Assembly (NCBI RefSeq): GCF_004337985.1
Contig: NC_043742.1
Location: 2,776,176 to 2,840,175, forward strand
DNA from: Pyricularia pennisetigena
Lineage: Eukaryota; Ascomycota; Sordariomycetes; Magnaporthales; Pyriculariaceae
Direction of reading: 5' to 3'
DNA length: 64,000 nt
The first letter of the stretch is position 1. Each line of letters begins with the position of its first letter. The position numbers were made by a program, and so were the translations under genes. Positions 25,201-38,092 of the stretch are shown here, in pieces. The notes beneath the pieces were generated by a model. The model was not told the DNA's origin and searched no databases. It worked only from the letters and a program-made list of their open reading frames with translations.

Positions 25201-27499
25201 GCTGGAAAAACGCCAAAAATTTAATTAATTGGTTCCCCGCACCGAAACGGTAAAACCTTTGGCCCATTTATTAAATTTTACAACCTTAGCTTACGCACCC
25301 GCTAAACGGGCCGTATACAAAACCTTTACCGTAAAAATGATAAAGGGTATAACCGCTAAAAATCTGGTTATTCCAGGGGGAACGTTATAATTTTCAGAGG
25401 GGGAAAATACAGATTTAAAGAGGGATTTTAATTCTGAACCTGAAAACGAAATGAACAGCGTTCCAACGGATAATAATCCCCTAAAAAACACTGAAAATAT
25501 AGGGCATTAACCACCTGTTACAGGGTATTTACCACCTGTCACAGGGCATTTACCACCCGTTACAAGGTATTTAAACCCTGAAAATACAATGCCCGCCAAA
25601 CCTGTACAACCTATTGTTCGCCCCCCAAAGCCTATAACGGTAGCGGTACCTAATCCAGTACCTAAAACTGCGGAAATTCCGGTGTCTTTAGCACTTAAAA
25701 TACAAAATATGGAATTAAACTCGCAGTTCGAAAACCCAAATCTTATAGCTATAAATTACGTGCATTATCTTTGTTTTCAAGCCCAAAAGAAATAAAGAAA
25801 AAGCCCACTAAAAAGGGTAAACCAAATAATTACCAACAGGCCTTCAATAATCCTGAAAATGCTAAATGGTTAGCTGTTTTGGCGTCTAAATTCGACCAAA
25901 TCGTTACTTTAAAAACCTTCCGTTTTATCCCTAAAATTAAAATACCTAAAAACCGTAAACTCGTTTCTACCCGGCCGGTATTTAAATTGAAAAAAGACAA
26001 AAATAATAAACTTATAAAATATAAAGCTAAACTTGTTATTAAGGGTTTTTTACAGGTCGAAGTCCTAAATTATATGGAAACTTTTGCTAGCATTAATATA
26101 CCACCTACCTGGCGTATATTATTAGCCATAGCTAATGCACAAAACTGGGCAATAAAACAAATCGATTTTATTGCTGCGTTTTTAAATAGTAACCTTACCG
26201 ACGTAAATATATATTTGCAAATTCGAAACGGTTTTAACGAATGGGCAAAAAATTGTAACCCAATTACCGCTAAAATCTTAGTGGAAATGGGTTATAACCC
26301 GAAAAGATTGCAGGTTATACAGTTGGAAAAGGCGTTATATGGTTTGAAACAGGGTCCAAAAAAATGGCAAAACAAATTTAAAACCCTATTTTTTAAAAAA
26401 AAGTTTTAAACCGTTAATCTTTAATCCCGCTGTTTTTTATAACGTTAAATCTAAACATTTTATCGTTACTTTTATAAACGACTACCTACTAAGAAATCCT
26501 AAATTGCAATATATCAACGATTTAAGAACCCGTTTTAATAAAATATACGCGTTGGAAAACAGGGGCCCTGCAACCTATTTTTTGAACGTTTAAATTATAA
26601 AGGATAAACCTTAACGTTTACTTTGGCTCCATTAAAATTAAAATATAACAGAAATATTAGCAACGCTCGGATTAATTGATTGCAAACCTATATTTTTTCC
26701 CCTATAACCGGGTGTGTTAAAACATAGCGGGGGTAAACCCGTAAATGTGTTAAAAGTCAAGTTATTATAGCCTATTATCGGCACCCTTATATATTCAATG
26801 CTATTAACGCGCCCGGATATTAGTTTTGCGGTTTAGTAGCTTTCACGTTTTTTGACAAAAATTACTATAATTTATTTAACGGCAGCTAAAAACCTATTAC
26901 GTTATATAACGGGTATCAAGTCTTTATTTATTTACTACGGAAATAAAGTATTTAAAACCGAATTAGCACCCAATTTATTAATAGGGGGTTTTAAAGGCTT
27001 AAAATTACTGGGTTTTAATAATAGCGATTTTGCCGGGGCTAAGGAAGATTCAAAATCCATTTACGGATATTTGTATACCCTATTTGGGGGCCCTATAACG
27101 TGAAAATTCAAAAAAGCTAATATTATAGTTCTAAATACTCTAAAAACCGAAACCGATGCCTTAACAAAAGCCCTGCGTAAAGCACAGCGGTGTAAAAGCT
27201 TATTTATAAAAATTGGACTACCTATAAAAGGCTTTATTGCAATATTTGGAAATAATACAAGTTTTATAGTTAACGCATATAGCCCTACGCACCACTAACG
27301 TACTAAATATACGTTGTTAAAATTTCATTACGTACGGGAGTTAATTACAAAAGGATTAGTGACCTTAAAATACCTGGAATCCAAACAAATGCCCGTTAAT
27401 AGCCTAGCAAAACCCCTAACGCTTCCGATTCACAAGGTCTTTTCAAGGTTTATAAGCCTCAAACCCCTAAAAACTTACTTTTTACCTATTAAATTTTAG
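22240..27499 (+). pseudogene. Copia A copy 2 gag-pol polyprotein relic
   Basis: The relic starts MENSF at 22240 (Gag). The protease-like region around 23570 reads LYNIGSTHYIF, where copy 1 has LYDTGNTHHIS. Integrase around 24520-24970 includes LLMDRKSRFRWF (first Asp) and HFDGGYEVN. An open 212-residue RT segment at 25771-26409 contains STRPVFKLKKDK, QIDFIAAFLNSNLTD and ALYGLKQGPKKW. RNase H at 26850-27499 contains NNSDFAGAKE and HYVRELITKG. Stops and shifts abound. A 21-bp tandem repeat (25501-25575) lies between integrase and RT. Confidence 0.87.
25501..25575 (+). repeat. 21-bp tandem repeat in copia A pol linker
   Basis: Three and a half copies of a 21-bp unit (AGGGTATTTACCACCTGTTAC consensus minus the last base in places) lie between integrase and reverse transcriptase. 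The 7-codon period preserves frame. Copy 1 of the element lacks the expansion at the corresponding place (around 2590). Confidence 0.8.
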
Positions 27500-28009
27500 G
27501 GTATTTTTTAATAAATTCGTTAGCTAATTACCAATTACATTTCCTTTATTTGCAAATATTGGATTTTTGCTAGCCCAATACCGGCCGTATTACCCGATTC
27601 TACCCTGTACAGGTTAATTAATAAACAATTCATACCGACCTTATACCAGAAATTAAATTAAAATTGAAAAAACTCGTGTTTTGGGCGATTTACGCATTCG
27701 AAATACCCTATATAATATGCCTAATTTGGATTATTACTAACGAACAGCCCAATTAGCTACCTGGCTTAATACTTAATTCCGTGGGCTAATATTATGCAAA
27801 TTGGGGGTTCGAATCCGAGGGCTTTTTCCAGTTCGGGGGTTCGTCCATTTCGGGGGTTACAGGTCGGTACAAAAGGCTTAGTTATCCAGGGGGTTTATAT
27901 CGGAAATTCGAGTCGGGTTGGGACACAAAGGGGATCTCTTTTTAAAAGGTTTTATTTTTATATACTTTTCTTTTCCCACTTTATGTGAATAGTAGCAAAA
28001 GAAACGGGG

Positions 28010-28566
28010 TATTATTTATATGCGTTACTTAGCATATAATGGGTCCATTTTTATTTGTATATAAGCCACAATAAATAGTGCCGAAATGGGGTTATTGGGG
28101 CTGTCGGATTTTTTATTATATTCTGTATATTGCAGGAGTTACGATTTAAAGTCAGCGAATGGGGTTTCACCCTGTACCGGGTTTAATACCCACCTTGTAT
28201 TTAAAAGTCAGCTACCCTATACCGGGCTCAAATTTTCACCAAATTAGTAAATTAGTGCGAACCCAAAAATGGTTTGTATGGAAATAAGGGTGTTTTTTCA
28301 ACAACGTATACAAAATAATTTTTCGGAAAATCGTGTGCGGCACCGGAACCCTTTGCGGGGTGCGGACCCCCACTTCGATGTCGGAAACTATGTAAAGGAG
28401 AAAAAGCAAAATCTCCCCCACCAATAAATTAAATTTATTAATCCCAAATTTAGTGAACAATTCAATGCATTTAAATCCTGTAATTACAGGCTTTTACAAC
28501 GCAATTAGCACCACGCCGCACCTAGGCTAATGCCTAACCCCCTGTTAGCAACCCATATTGTTAACA
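28010..28566 (+). repeat. Family-A LTR, 3' LTR of copia copy 2
   Basis: This 557-bp LTR begins TATTATTTATATGCG (TG to TA change) and ends ATTGTTAACA. A purine tract AAAAGAAACGGGG (27997-28009) precedes it. Confidence 0.87.
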
Positions 28567-29403
28567 ATAACAAAAATACGAATTTGTATAATATTGGCGT
28601 TTTGGACGGAATTCTTTACGTGGACGTATCAAATATTTGTTTAAAGTAATCCATATCGCTTACGTTTTTAACGGAATAGTCTTTTATTCCCGGAAATTGG
28701 AAATTTGTGGGTTCGAACCGGTTAAAAAAACGTCAAAATTGTGTTAATTGCTGGAATTCTCTGCGCAAAGGGTTAATTTCGATAAACGTAGGAAGTTTAT
28801 TATTGAAACGGTATTTAACCCTATTAAAGCGTAAACGTTTTCGGATTTGAAAATTTCGTAATGGTTTTTTTCAAAAAAATGTATTCGCGAAAAGAGGGGC
28901 CGGGTAATTTCGTGGGAATTCGCGGCTAATACCCAGGTATGTATAAATTATATAAAATTGGTGCGGCGGTAACGGCTGCGTTAAAATTTCATACTATCGC
29001 GGCTTAATTTGGTTTCGGGATTTAATTCCGGGGTAGTAAACTCCGTTTCGGACTGGGATTCGTGGGTGGTTTGCGGTTAATCAAATAAATACGCCCTAAG
29101 CCCCATTTGTCTTCCAGAAACAATTGGGCGATAATGATCGCGATGACGTTAAAAATAATAATATTAAATCCGACGTAAAATACTGGTTTATGGGCTGCGC
29201 GGACGGAGATACTTTTTCGGGTGATTCCATTAATATTATCGGTAATATATTTTCCATTATTGGGTTGAACGGAGTTTAAATATATCAATAATAAAATGGT
29301 GATTAATTTGGATGGATAATTGTTATATAAGTTTTTTTTTTATCAAGTATAATTATAATTATGGGTGTTGCGACGACGTTGGGTTTGGTATCGGTAATAC
29401 CGT
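28567..29403 (-). pseudogene. Unrecognised gene relic, right-end segment of the large DNA element
   Basis: This matches about 52805-53670 at high similarity, including GCGTTTTGGACGG and the downstream block around CGAACCGGTTAAAAAAACG. Open stretches are longest on the minus strand (for example 29022-29288), which suggests the gene ran leftward. I do not recognise the protein family. It is bounded on the left by the family-A LTR and on the right by the terminal repeat at 29404-29557. Confidence 0.45.
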
Positions 29404-29557
29404 TATAAGCGGCGAAATGCGACAAATTGTCCTTAGACTAGAACGAGCGCGATTTTTTCGGCCAATGCAATTGGGCGAAAAACCATGTGGCTAAAAGGTA
29501 TATGGAGCGCTCGGTCCCCATTGCGAAGCAGGGGGGTCTAGTCTAAGCACTGAGACT
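29404..29557 (+). repeat. Right terminal repeat of large DNA element (truncated copy)
   Basis: This repeat of about 154 bp ends CTAAGCACTGAGACT. It matches the right terminus at 53672-53830 and, inverted, the terminus at 39213-39366. It shares GGTCCCC and AAATGCGACAAA blocks. Confidence 0.75.
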
Positions 29558-29599
29558 AAAAATCCGTCCGCGAAAATGGGATTAAAATAGCCGCCACAA

Positions 29600-31703
29600 A
29601 ATATATTTTTTCAATCTTTTGACGTTAAATTAGGTGGATCTATTGGTCCAGTTTTGCTTGTGCAATACGAACTGCGCTTTTCAAATTGGTATATTATCCC
29701 GTTTCTGGATATTTTAGGGTTTTTCCCTAAAGTTTTCGTTCGAAATTGGTAAAAGCGATTCTAATAATTCTCAACCCAAGCAAAACGTACGCAATTGTTT
29801 TTATTTTGTGAATGTCAAAAATATTGGTAAAAACCGCGATAGTTTTGATCGTTGCTAAAAAAACATTTAAAAATTGTCCAACCTTTTGCAGATATTCGAA
29901 ATTTGGATAAAGGCGAATTCGCCGGGTCGTCCTGGCATTTTATCAATATAGGGGATTGTTTAATAAATAATCCGATGGTTTTACGCAGTTCAAACGCACG
30001 CGTAGTAGCCGAAATGGTTAAATTCCATTTCGTTCATATATTTTTAATTAAAAGACGGGGTCCCACTACGCCACATTCGCCAATAATTTGTTACAAATTG
30101 CGAAAGGATTCGGTACGTTTGGGATTTTGGTGCAGTAAAACCGCGAAATACCAAAATTAATAAAAAAGTAATATATTAAACAATTATGTTTCAAATTTTT
30201 TGACAAAATTCAACATTTATTTGGGCGATAATATGTTTTGGAATATATCCTATATTTTAAATCCCTTAATATTATTAATCGTCAAATATTCCTTATTATT
30301 GGAATTAACCGAGAATTCGCGGAAGTTTGTTTTGTGAATATGAATGTCTTGGTATATAGCCCCTTTTATTAGTTGTAAAACGTAGACTAAATAAAGGATC
30401 TGTAAAATGTTGAACTGTATCTGTGGTTGGGGAATATTTTTCGCATTTCCGCAATAATATCCCCGGTACGGAAACTTGAAGTATTGTTAATTATAATAAC
30501 CAATATTTTAGTTTTTAATTTATATTTATAAATAGTTTAAAAGGTAAGTTTTACCGGTTTTTCCCCCGTTTTGCTGGCGTTAGTGGCAATAAAATTCAAA
30601 ACAATATACCGACGTATTCTATTATTATTGATGTAAACGGTTATAATACCCCAAAAAACGTGCTTTAAACCGGGGTTTGTCCATCCGTCCACGACCAAAA
30701 AACTTTTACCTTTTTTGGGGATATTTTTAAATTTTGGGTAATAATATTTTCGGATATATTTTTGCATTTTTTGGCGAGGGTTTATGGCGATGAAATCGTT
30801 TATCAATCGTTTTCGGTTTGCATAAACATTTTAAGTTCCGAATTTTGTACAATATTAAATTCTTTTTGTAACAAAATCCAAAATCGGACGTATAATTCCT
30901 CGACCTCGTCTTTCGCATATTTGTGGATCTTTTTAGTTTGAAAAATGTAATTATACATTGATTTTTGCAAATATATAAACAGTAATATAAAGTGGATAAT
31001 TATATAAAATGGATATGTAAATAGTTATATAGAATGGTTATATAAATGGTTACATCTCGCTAATAAACGGAAAAAGATTACCATATAGAAATCCGTAAAA
31101 ATTAAATTGGGGTTAGGTAAATCGTTTGATAATCCGAATTCGTTTTAAATATAAGCAATTAAATTCCGATGCCGTGTAAGGGTGCTGGTTCCATTATACT
31201 GGTTTTTTCACTAAATTGGGGATATTTTAACATTTGCAAACATTTTTTGCAAATTAACTACGGTTCGCCGTTTTTTCGAGAAAAAACCCAATGGTAATAT
31301 TGCCAAATTTCCGCCAGTTTAGGTCTTTAAAACCTTTTAACGGTTAAATCGACTTGATTATTTATCGGTTGGCAACGTTGAAACCAAAATCTAAAAACAA
31401 ATGAATCGAGGAAATTGTTCCATGATTTATATGCGTATATACAATACGCATCCTTTTTCCCGCCGCATAAAATAGGATCGTTGCAACCTGCGCTTTGATT
31501 ATTTGCAAATATCGCACCAAATTCGATGTTAATTTCCTAATTTAATTTGGAAAGAAAATTACAACTGTGCGAATTAACGCCAAATAAACGTGGGACGGGT
31601 ATATATTTATTAAAAAAGCGCTACGAAATTCGTTTATAATTTCAATATCCGGAGACACCAGTTTTTCGAACAAAGGTTCGGGAGGTGGCGATGCGGTATC
31701 CAT
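29600..31703 (-). pseudogene. hAT-family transposase relic
   Basis: Reading leftward from ATG at 31703 (MDTASPPPEPLFEKL), a BED-type zinc-finger region appears near 31300 (W..Y..W.F then LICKKCLQML). The hAT catalytic-region signature FLVVDGWTNPGLKHVFWGI lies at 30680-30720, with a TGE block after it. Near 30050 comes RLLIKNI*TKWNLTIS...AFELRKTI, the TRW-type block of hAT enzymes. hATs move by cut and paste with 8-bp duplications. Stops and shifts break every domain. The C-terminal dimerisation motif and the TIRs were not found, so the left end may be truncated by the terminal repeat ending at 29557. Confidence 0.7.
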
Positions 31704-34700
31704 TACGATAATGTGGTTAAAGGTTTAAAAAAAGGACACCTTTTTTCGTTATTGTTTTGAAATTGTGGAAAAATGGGATTGGATTTAGTTCGTCGGTTTG
31801 ATTAAACAATGGAATCTCAAATAATCGATAAGGAGGAAATATCGGTTAAATTCTTGGTAAAGAATTTGTTAAAATGAAAAATTTGTACTGCTTAATTTTC
31901 TTTCTTTTCTTTTTTGCATTATTAATTGTCGCCAGGTTTTACCTATACAAATATGGCACAACCAAAGCAAACAAGGCGTCGACAAAGTCCTAATTCTCCC
32001 AGATTAAACCAAATATTGCCATATAATAAGTAAATATGTTTTTTTGACTAACGGATAATTAAATTAATAATTTGTAAATTTCCGGTCAATTTACGTCGGG
32101 CCAACCCGTAATTTTACATTGTTTTAAGCAAATAGACGCCGAGTTACCTTCACAACTACGGGAGATCCCAAAAACACCGTCACCTAGTATTCACCTAAAT
32201 ATAATTTAGAAATAAAACGAGGGAAAATTAAAAAAACCCTAAAAAAGGCAGCTGGGGGCTAACCACCAAATCGAAATACCGAAAATTTGAATACACGGGT
32301 ATAAAATAATGGATAACAAAGGAGTACTCGTGCAAAAGGGTTTACATTTGGAAATAGAAAATATAATTGGTTATATTGGATCGTAATATTTTAATAATTA
32401 TTTTAAATAACTGGGTAAAAGGAAATCCGCCGATTGCAATCTCGTCCAAGCTTTTTAATCCTTAAAATTGCTTTTCAGCGTTTGGTTAAAAAAAATGTCC
32501 ATAATTGCATTTTACATTATATCGCAAATAGAAAAATGGTTTTAATGGTATTGCAGAAAGCGGCGGAAATGGTTTTTATACAACTATTTGCTGCTTTAAA
32601 CCTTGCTATTATCCATACGAAACGGGTAACAATATCGACGTAAAATATATAATTGGTTTTTTTAATATTAAAAATAATGGGTTCGAAAATTTCTGTTTAA
32701 AATATTAGAATATAAAACTTAACTAACCGTTTAAACATTTTCTTTAAATTTTATTTTTGTTTAATTGGAAATTTATTACGTTAATCAAATGTAAATAAGA
32801 TTTACGCAGTTAGAAATTTTAACAGCTAGAGCCACCGTAAAATATATAAATAACATTCGCAATTATTTCGCGTATTTAAATCAAATAATAGGTTAAAAAT
32901 CCCCCTTAAACTCCTTAGGCATTTTATTATAAATTGGCTTTTTAATTAACACTTGTAATCCTTTTCCCCAACGTTTAAATGCCTTTGGGTAGTTAGGCAC
33001 CCTAACCTAATTATTCGCAGTAAATAGAAGGGTAACCCATTTATTCACATTTCCCTGAATTATTATTCGGTAAATGGTGCGAATGAAATTTTTTAACATA
33101 TTTATATAAATTTTATAGGGGGTTTGTTTAGCCCAAATGCGCTGGGCAGGTGTTTTGCGACTGAAAACCTTGTGCGACTTTCAAACGCGGAACAGGGCGG
33201 TAATTTTATTATACTTATAGTTTATAATTAAAGGTTTGGGTACGTTAAAATAAATGAAAACGCGCAAAAAGGTTGGTTTGACCAAAGTAAAGGATTGTAT
33301 AAGCGTAAAATAAATTGCCCTGTAAAAATGATTAGCAGTTATTTTATTTCGGAAAATTAAAATTTGTAAAATTTATTTTATTTTAACTTTAAATAATTGG
33401 TACATTTGGTTTATATTAAAACTATAAACCGCTGTACTTTTCGCCCAATAATACTCTTTAATAACCAAATGGGCTGCCAGGGAGTACCAGCATTAATATA
33501 TTATATAGTAAAATAAATTACGCAATATTCAAAATTGTTAACCGTATATTTGAATAGTTATTCTATTTAAACGTCCATAATTTACCCATTTAATTATTTT
33601 GGTTTAATTTAAATTGGCCGCTTTACTCAGATGCGCGGTTTTATGGCGAACTTGGCGTATTATATTACCAAATTTAACAGAATTTTCAGGTGGAATACCT
33701 TTTCCAAACCTGTGGAAATTTTGGCGGATATATTAATTCGTTTCACCTGAGTAGGTGTATTGCTTATATAATAGTGCAATAACCATTTTTCCCAGTTTTG
33801 CATTTTAAGTTCGGCCTTTTTAATGGGAATTTGAAAAAAAGCTTTATAAATATCTCTCAAATTATCCAAATCGTCCACATTTTCCCAATTTTCGTCGTGA
33901 GTTACATTTAATGGTTACCACGTTATTTTGGTATTGAAAAAGGTTATATATAATAATTATTTACTTTTTAGCAATAGAATTAGTTTTGAATTTATTTTCC
34001 ATTTGCTTTCGTACGAATTCAATAAACGTAAGGTATTTATATTCGTTCCGTTATTTGGACTTTTAACGAAATAATGCGGGATGAAAACGCTTGGGTGCGC
34101 GGTCTATTACTACTTTGGATTAGTCGCCACTTTTTGCTAGCGTTTTCAGTTTTTTATTGCGATCGCGCGATTTGTGGGCTTTTTGTCCTATTCTTTCGTC
34201 GTTTTTGCGATTGCGGGCTAAAAATTATTAATTTTTAAATTAAAACTGAAATATACTGTTTAAAATGAATATGTTTACATATATCTGCTAATAATAGCAA
34301 TATATAAAGATGATTAATCATTCCAATGTAGCAAAATTGTAATTAAATTTTCAAATTGAAATTATTGGTTAAAATTTAAACTTTTATCATTTTAATAAAT
34401 TTGATAAATTTGATAAAATAAATATGTTTTGAGTTTGGATTCCCAATTTGGTTACCCTATATTTAGTTTGTTTGCGTTTTATCCAGTTAAGCTTAACGCT
34501 GTTAATAAAAACTTTCCACCCTAAATTTGATTAGGTTTAAATTAAACCACATCCCGTTTTTATTTACTTTTTCGCAATTACCAAAACAAATTCGGCTTTG
34601 AAGCCGACCATTTATCCGCACCAATTTGTTTTCTGTTTTTATTTCTGGTTATCCATTATTCGCATTATCTATAACCATTCTTTGTTACAATTCTTTTTTT

Positions 34701-35139
34701 TATTAAAAATTGTATCGCCAAGCTATTTTCAATTCATATGGTTTAAATGGTTCCTCGCGCCCAAATTCCCCGTTCGATTGCAGGCAAAAAACTTCAAAGC
34801 TTTCCTTAATTTGTATAAAAAGTTTTAAAAAAAGAATATATTAATAGGTAAACAGGAGCAAAATCGCCTGTTTAAACCTAATAATAAATTTTATGCATTT
34901 TTATTTTACAATTATATTTTAATTCCATGTTAATAATTGTTTTACGCGAAATCAGGCGGTACCAAAAAACCCCTAAACTATTCGTCCCCAATATTCTTTT
35001 CCAACGTTTGGTGCGGAAAATGGTTTAAAATTATAAATATGGTTTCCGCTTCCAATTAATCGCCTTTATGGCTTTGTAAAAAGCAGCAAAGTGTTTTTTG
35101 TCACTTTTTTTACAGGTAAAAACCCCTTATTATAACCAT
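31704..35139. other. AT-rich decayed sequence without recognisable gene
   Basis: This is strongly AT-rich with scattered short frames. The best is 33660-33878 on the minus strand (MDDLDNLRDIYKAFFQ...) and another is 34598-34828 on the plus strand. Neither resembles a family I recognise. The composition matches RIP-damaged transposon DNA, so it probably includes remnants of one or more elements older than the hAT. Confidence 0.5.
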
Positions 35140-35553
35140 ATGTAATGGCTCGCCAACTCACTAATAAAAGCGGAGTACATTTAAATTCTTTTAATAATAA
35201 CGGCCGCACCAATTTAGTTAAAAACAAGCTGTAGAATAGGTTATATATCATTTTAAATGCAGAATCTTACTATACCTTTTTGCTACTTTTAGGTAAAAGA
35301 CTTGTATATTTTATGTGAAAAACTTTTAACTTTAAAAATCTTAAATTTATTTTGAAAAACAAAAAATGAATAATCTCTTAGCAAATTATAGAAACAAAAC
35401 GGGAGAAAAAGAATTGAAATGTAAAAAGAACCTACTTTTAAAATGAAATATAATGGCTTTTTTCAATTATTTTAAACTATATTGTTGCGGCCATTATTAT
35501 TGAAAGAATGCAAATGTACTCCGCTTTTGTTAGTGAGTTGGCGAGCCATTACA
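35140..35553. mobile_element. MITE-like element with about 75-bp TIRs and TA duplication
   Basis: The left arm TGTAATGGCTCGCCAACTCA (35140 on) and the right arm ending TGAGTTGGCGAGCCATTACA at 35553 are inverted copies of about 75-80 bp, extending to GGCCGCACCAA / TTGTTGCGGCC. TA flanks both sides (35138-35139, 35554-35555). The 414-bp length, lack of coding capacity and TA duplication fit a Tc1/mariner-type MITE. It is barely mutated between arms, so it is younger than its surroundings or escaped RIP. Confidence 0.85.
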
Positions 35554-36695
35554 TATTGTGCACTATCTGTCTCACGGTTTCGTACAAAATCATGGTTTTA
35601 TAACCCCCTCTTTAAGAGGGCTCACAACGTACAGCCCCCAAGTAGTTATTTAACTTCGGTCCGTCCACCGCCACCTCATATCCCATTCCGCCGGGTGGGG
35701 TCTCAGCCCTGGATCTCCTTGTTTCTACCTGCGCGCTAATGAAGCCAGTTTAACAAGAAGAAATGTCAAATTTGCATTTTTTGTACAATCTTTTTCTTTT
35801 AATTAGACAAAATGTAGATACAGGATTTATTACAATTTAGAAAAGTCAAAATCATTTATTATATATGCATATTATAATATATAGGGTCTACGCTTACATA
35901 CCGTATTGTGTAGATGTTTGAATAACCGATTAGGCAATATATATATATATATATATATAACATATTCGTAGTATGCTCACCATTAAAACACTATCATATT
36001 TTTACCAACTTCAACGATTTTAGACGCGAAATTTTAGAAGTCGGACTAATAAATTAACAACCGTCGACGCTCTATCCAGTTTGTAATATTTAAGCAAGTC
36101 GCTTTCTATAAAAAGAAAGAAAAAGGAATGGTAAACTTGTATTATTTCTCTCTTTTTTGTATTTGATAATACAAAAGCTTTAAAAAGTAGTTAAATCAAA
36201 TGAGTATAAAATACATTCGTTTTGTACAATTGTAATGACGTTATTTAAAAGCTTTTTGTGGATAACCTAATTATTAAATTCTGCAAGAAATTATAGAATC
36301 AAAAATAAATATTGACAAAATATTCCTTTCAAATGATAGTTGTATGGACTTTGCACCGTCTAATTATTATAAAGCTATATTATCTAGTTTGAGCTTTTTT
36401 CCGTTGTATATTCTCTCCATTATACTGAAAACGTGACGTTAATATAGGTTTCAAAAATCCAATAACATATGTCATAAATACAATTTTTTAATACTATTAG
36501 GATTAAAACAGCTATAGTATCACCTTTTGCATCAAAAGCACTGCGTAGTTCGAAATAACATAACAAAAGTCACTTTTTACTTCTACGAATTCCATTCATT
36601 CTTTTATCTTAATATTTATTGGTACAATATTTCTTGTATTATTTTTTGCGTATGCAATGTATGCATAGTGCGAATACATTGCAAATACCCACAAT
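35554..36695. other. Non-repetitive spacer with (AT)n microsatellite
   Basis: No gene is supported. The first 190 bp (to about 35745) are distinctly GC-richer than the neighbours. An (AT)n run lies at about 35937-35961. The rest is moderately AT-rich and lacks the dense stops-in-homologous-frames seen in RIP areas. Confidence 0.5.
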
Positions 36696-36815
36696 AAACC
36701 GCGATATGCGACAAAATGTCCTCAAATTAGAGCGAACGTAATTTTTGCGGCCAATTTAATTGGCTGAATAGCCATATAGCTAAAAGGTGCATGCAGCGTT
36801 CGGACCCCGCAGGAT
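36696..36815 (+). repeat. Isolated terminal repeat of the large DNA element family
   Basis: This runs from ATATGCGACAAAATGTCCTC through GCGGCCAATTTAATTGGCTG to CGTTCGGACCCCGC. It is homologous to 29404-29530 and 53680-53800 but has no adjacent element sequence. It is probably a fragment or a non-autonomous derivative. Confidence 0.65.
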
Positions 36816-38092
36816 TCTTATTTGGCATTGAAATTATCAAAAGGTCTATGGAGCGTTTTGTCCTCGCAGGGATTACATCTCTGCATTAAAACTAGGCATA
36901 ACCAATTTGGGGACACCGAGCGTAACGTAAAATAAGTAAATCTATTTAGCATAAACCGAATTTAATCGCTATTGTAGAAATATATAAGTATTAATATTCT
37001 AGCACTCGGTACGAATAGTCAGCTGTTGTTACAAGACTGTGAACTTTTAAAAATTGGCATAACGTTGTAGGTTGTGTGGGTCTTTTAACATGAGTCACTA
37101 TTCTACTTAACAACAAGCAAACATGTAATACCGCCAATATTATAAGCTCCATTTGAACAATTGGGCTTGTCAAAGCTAAGCAAAATAAGTGCAGTAATAC
37201 AAGAGGAAGAGTGGCTTGCTCCCTTGGTATATTAGCATTAAACGGGGCCACTCGTAATATTAATTAATCGTCGTATATAATTAAGCGGCCCGCGCCAGGT
37301 ATTACGCGACTCGGACCGCATATAAGTTTTGACACAAATTCAAACGTTTTCCACCGGCCAATCAGCTGCATTACTCATTAATTCTACCACATATTAACAT
37401 AGTTAGAATGCCAGGCATTTTAATAAAGGATACGTGATAGCCAATAGCTGTTAATATAGACGCATTTTTAGTTTGTAGCAGCAAGTTCATTTGTTATATT
37501 TTTTCACCTTTAAATTGTTTGATCAAGGGTGTTATAAATAATCACCCTGTCCAAAACTGTCAAATCTTTTCATGCTTGTACATTAGGAGTGCGATGTTAT
37601 ATACCCAGAGCATGACAAGGTTTATTATTTGCAGCTCAAATATATTAGTATTTAATCCTTGCTCGGTGAAAATATTTATTTGAAGTCGATTGACTAGCTC
37701 CAGGCTTTCAAATAAATATACTCTCAAATATTTCAATTTTGGCATTGAAGATTACTAACGGTACTGTACCCACGTAGTTACTATATATAATACTCCCAGC
37801 TTATTCAATTAAGCCGCATATGTTAATGCCAAACCCCTTTTTTAAACAGGCATATATCCTTAAAATAGCTTCTAATTACCTGGACAAAAACGTGCGAACC
37901 TATTTAGTAATCAATTACAGATTATCACACATATGGCTGAACAAATAAAAGGCTTAAGCGGAAACCATTCAATACAAAGGCTGCGTTAACGTGTTGCTAC
38001 CTGTGCAAATATTTGGCAAAATATCCATTTTACATATCCGTGTAGTAAAAGAGCTTCACTTAACGCATTTACAGCAAACCGTAACTTACACG
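36816..38092. other. Spacer upstream of metalloprotease gene
   Basis: An 86-codon frame (36991-37251, minus) and a 61-codon frame (37560-37745, minus) are open but unlike any protein I recognise and lack clear gene structure. The region presumably contains the metalloprotease promoter; no specific regulatory element is claimed. Confidence 0.45.

Larger units (their letters stand above)
20235..28566 (+). mobile_element. Ty1/copia retrotransposon, family A copy 2
   Basis: A plus-strand element with 5' LTR 20235-20788, primer site, leader, gag-pol 22240-27499, polypurine tract and 3' LTR 28010-28566. A solo family-B LTR is nested in the leader. The 5-bp flanks (GATAC left, ATAAC right) do not match. 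Either the ends were exchanged by recombination between copies or the flank has mutated. It is inactive because of RIP stops. Confidence 0.88.

Noticed and set aside
20230..28571. Perfect target-site duplication for copia A copy 2
   Set aside because: The flanks GATAC and ATAAC do not match even allowing C/T and G/A changes, so none is claimed.
35560..35745. Ribosomal RNA or SINE fragment
   Set aside because: The GC-richer segment briefly recalled rRNA wording (CTGTCTCACGG), but the rest does not align to any rRNA region I know.
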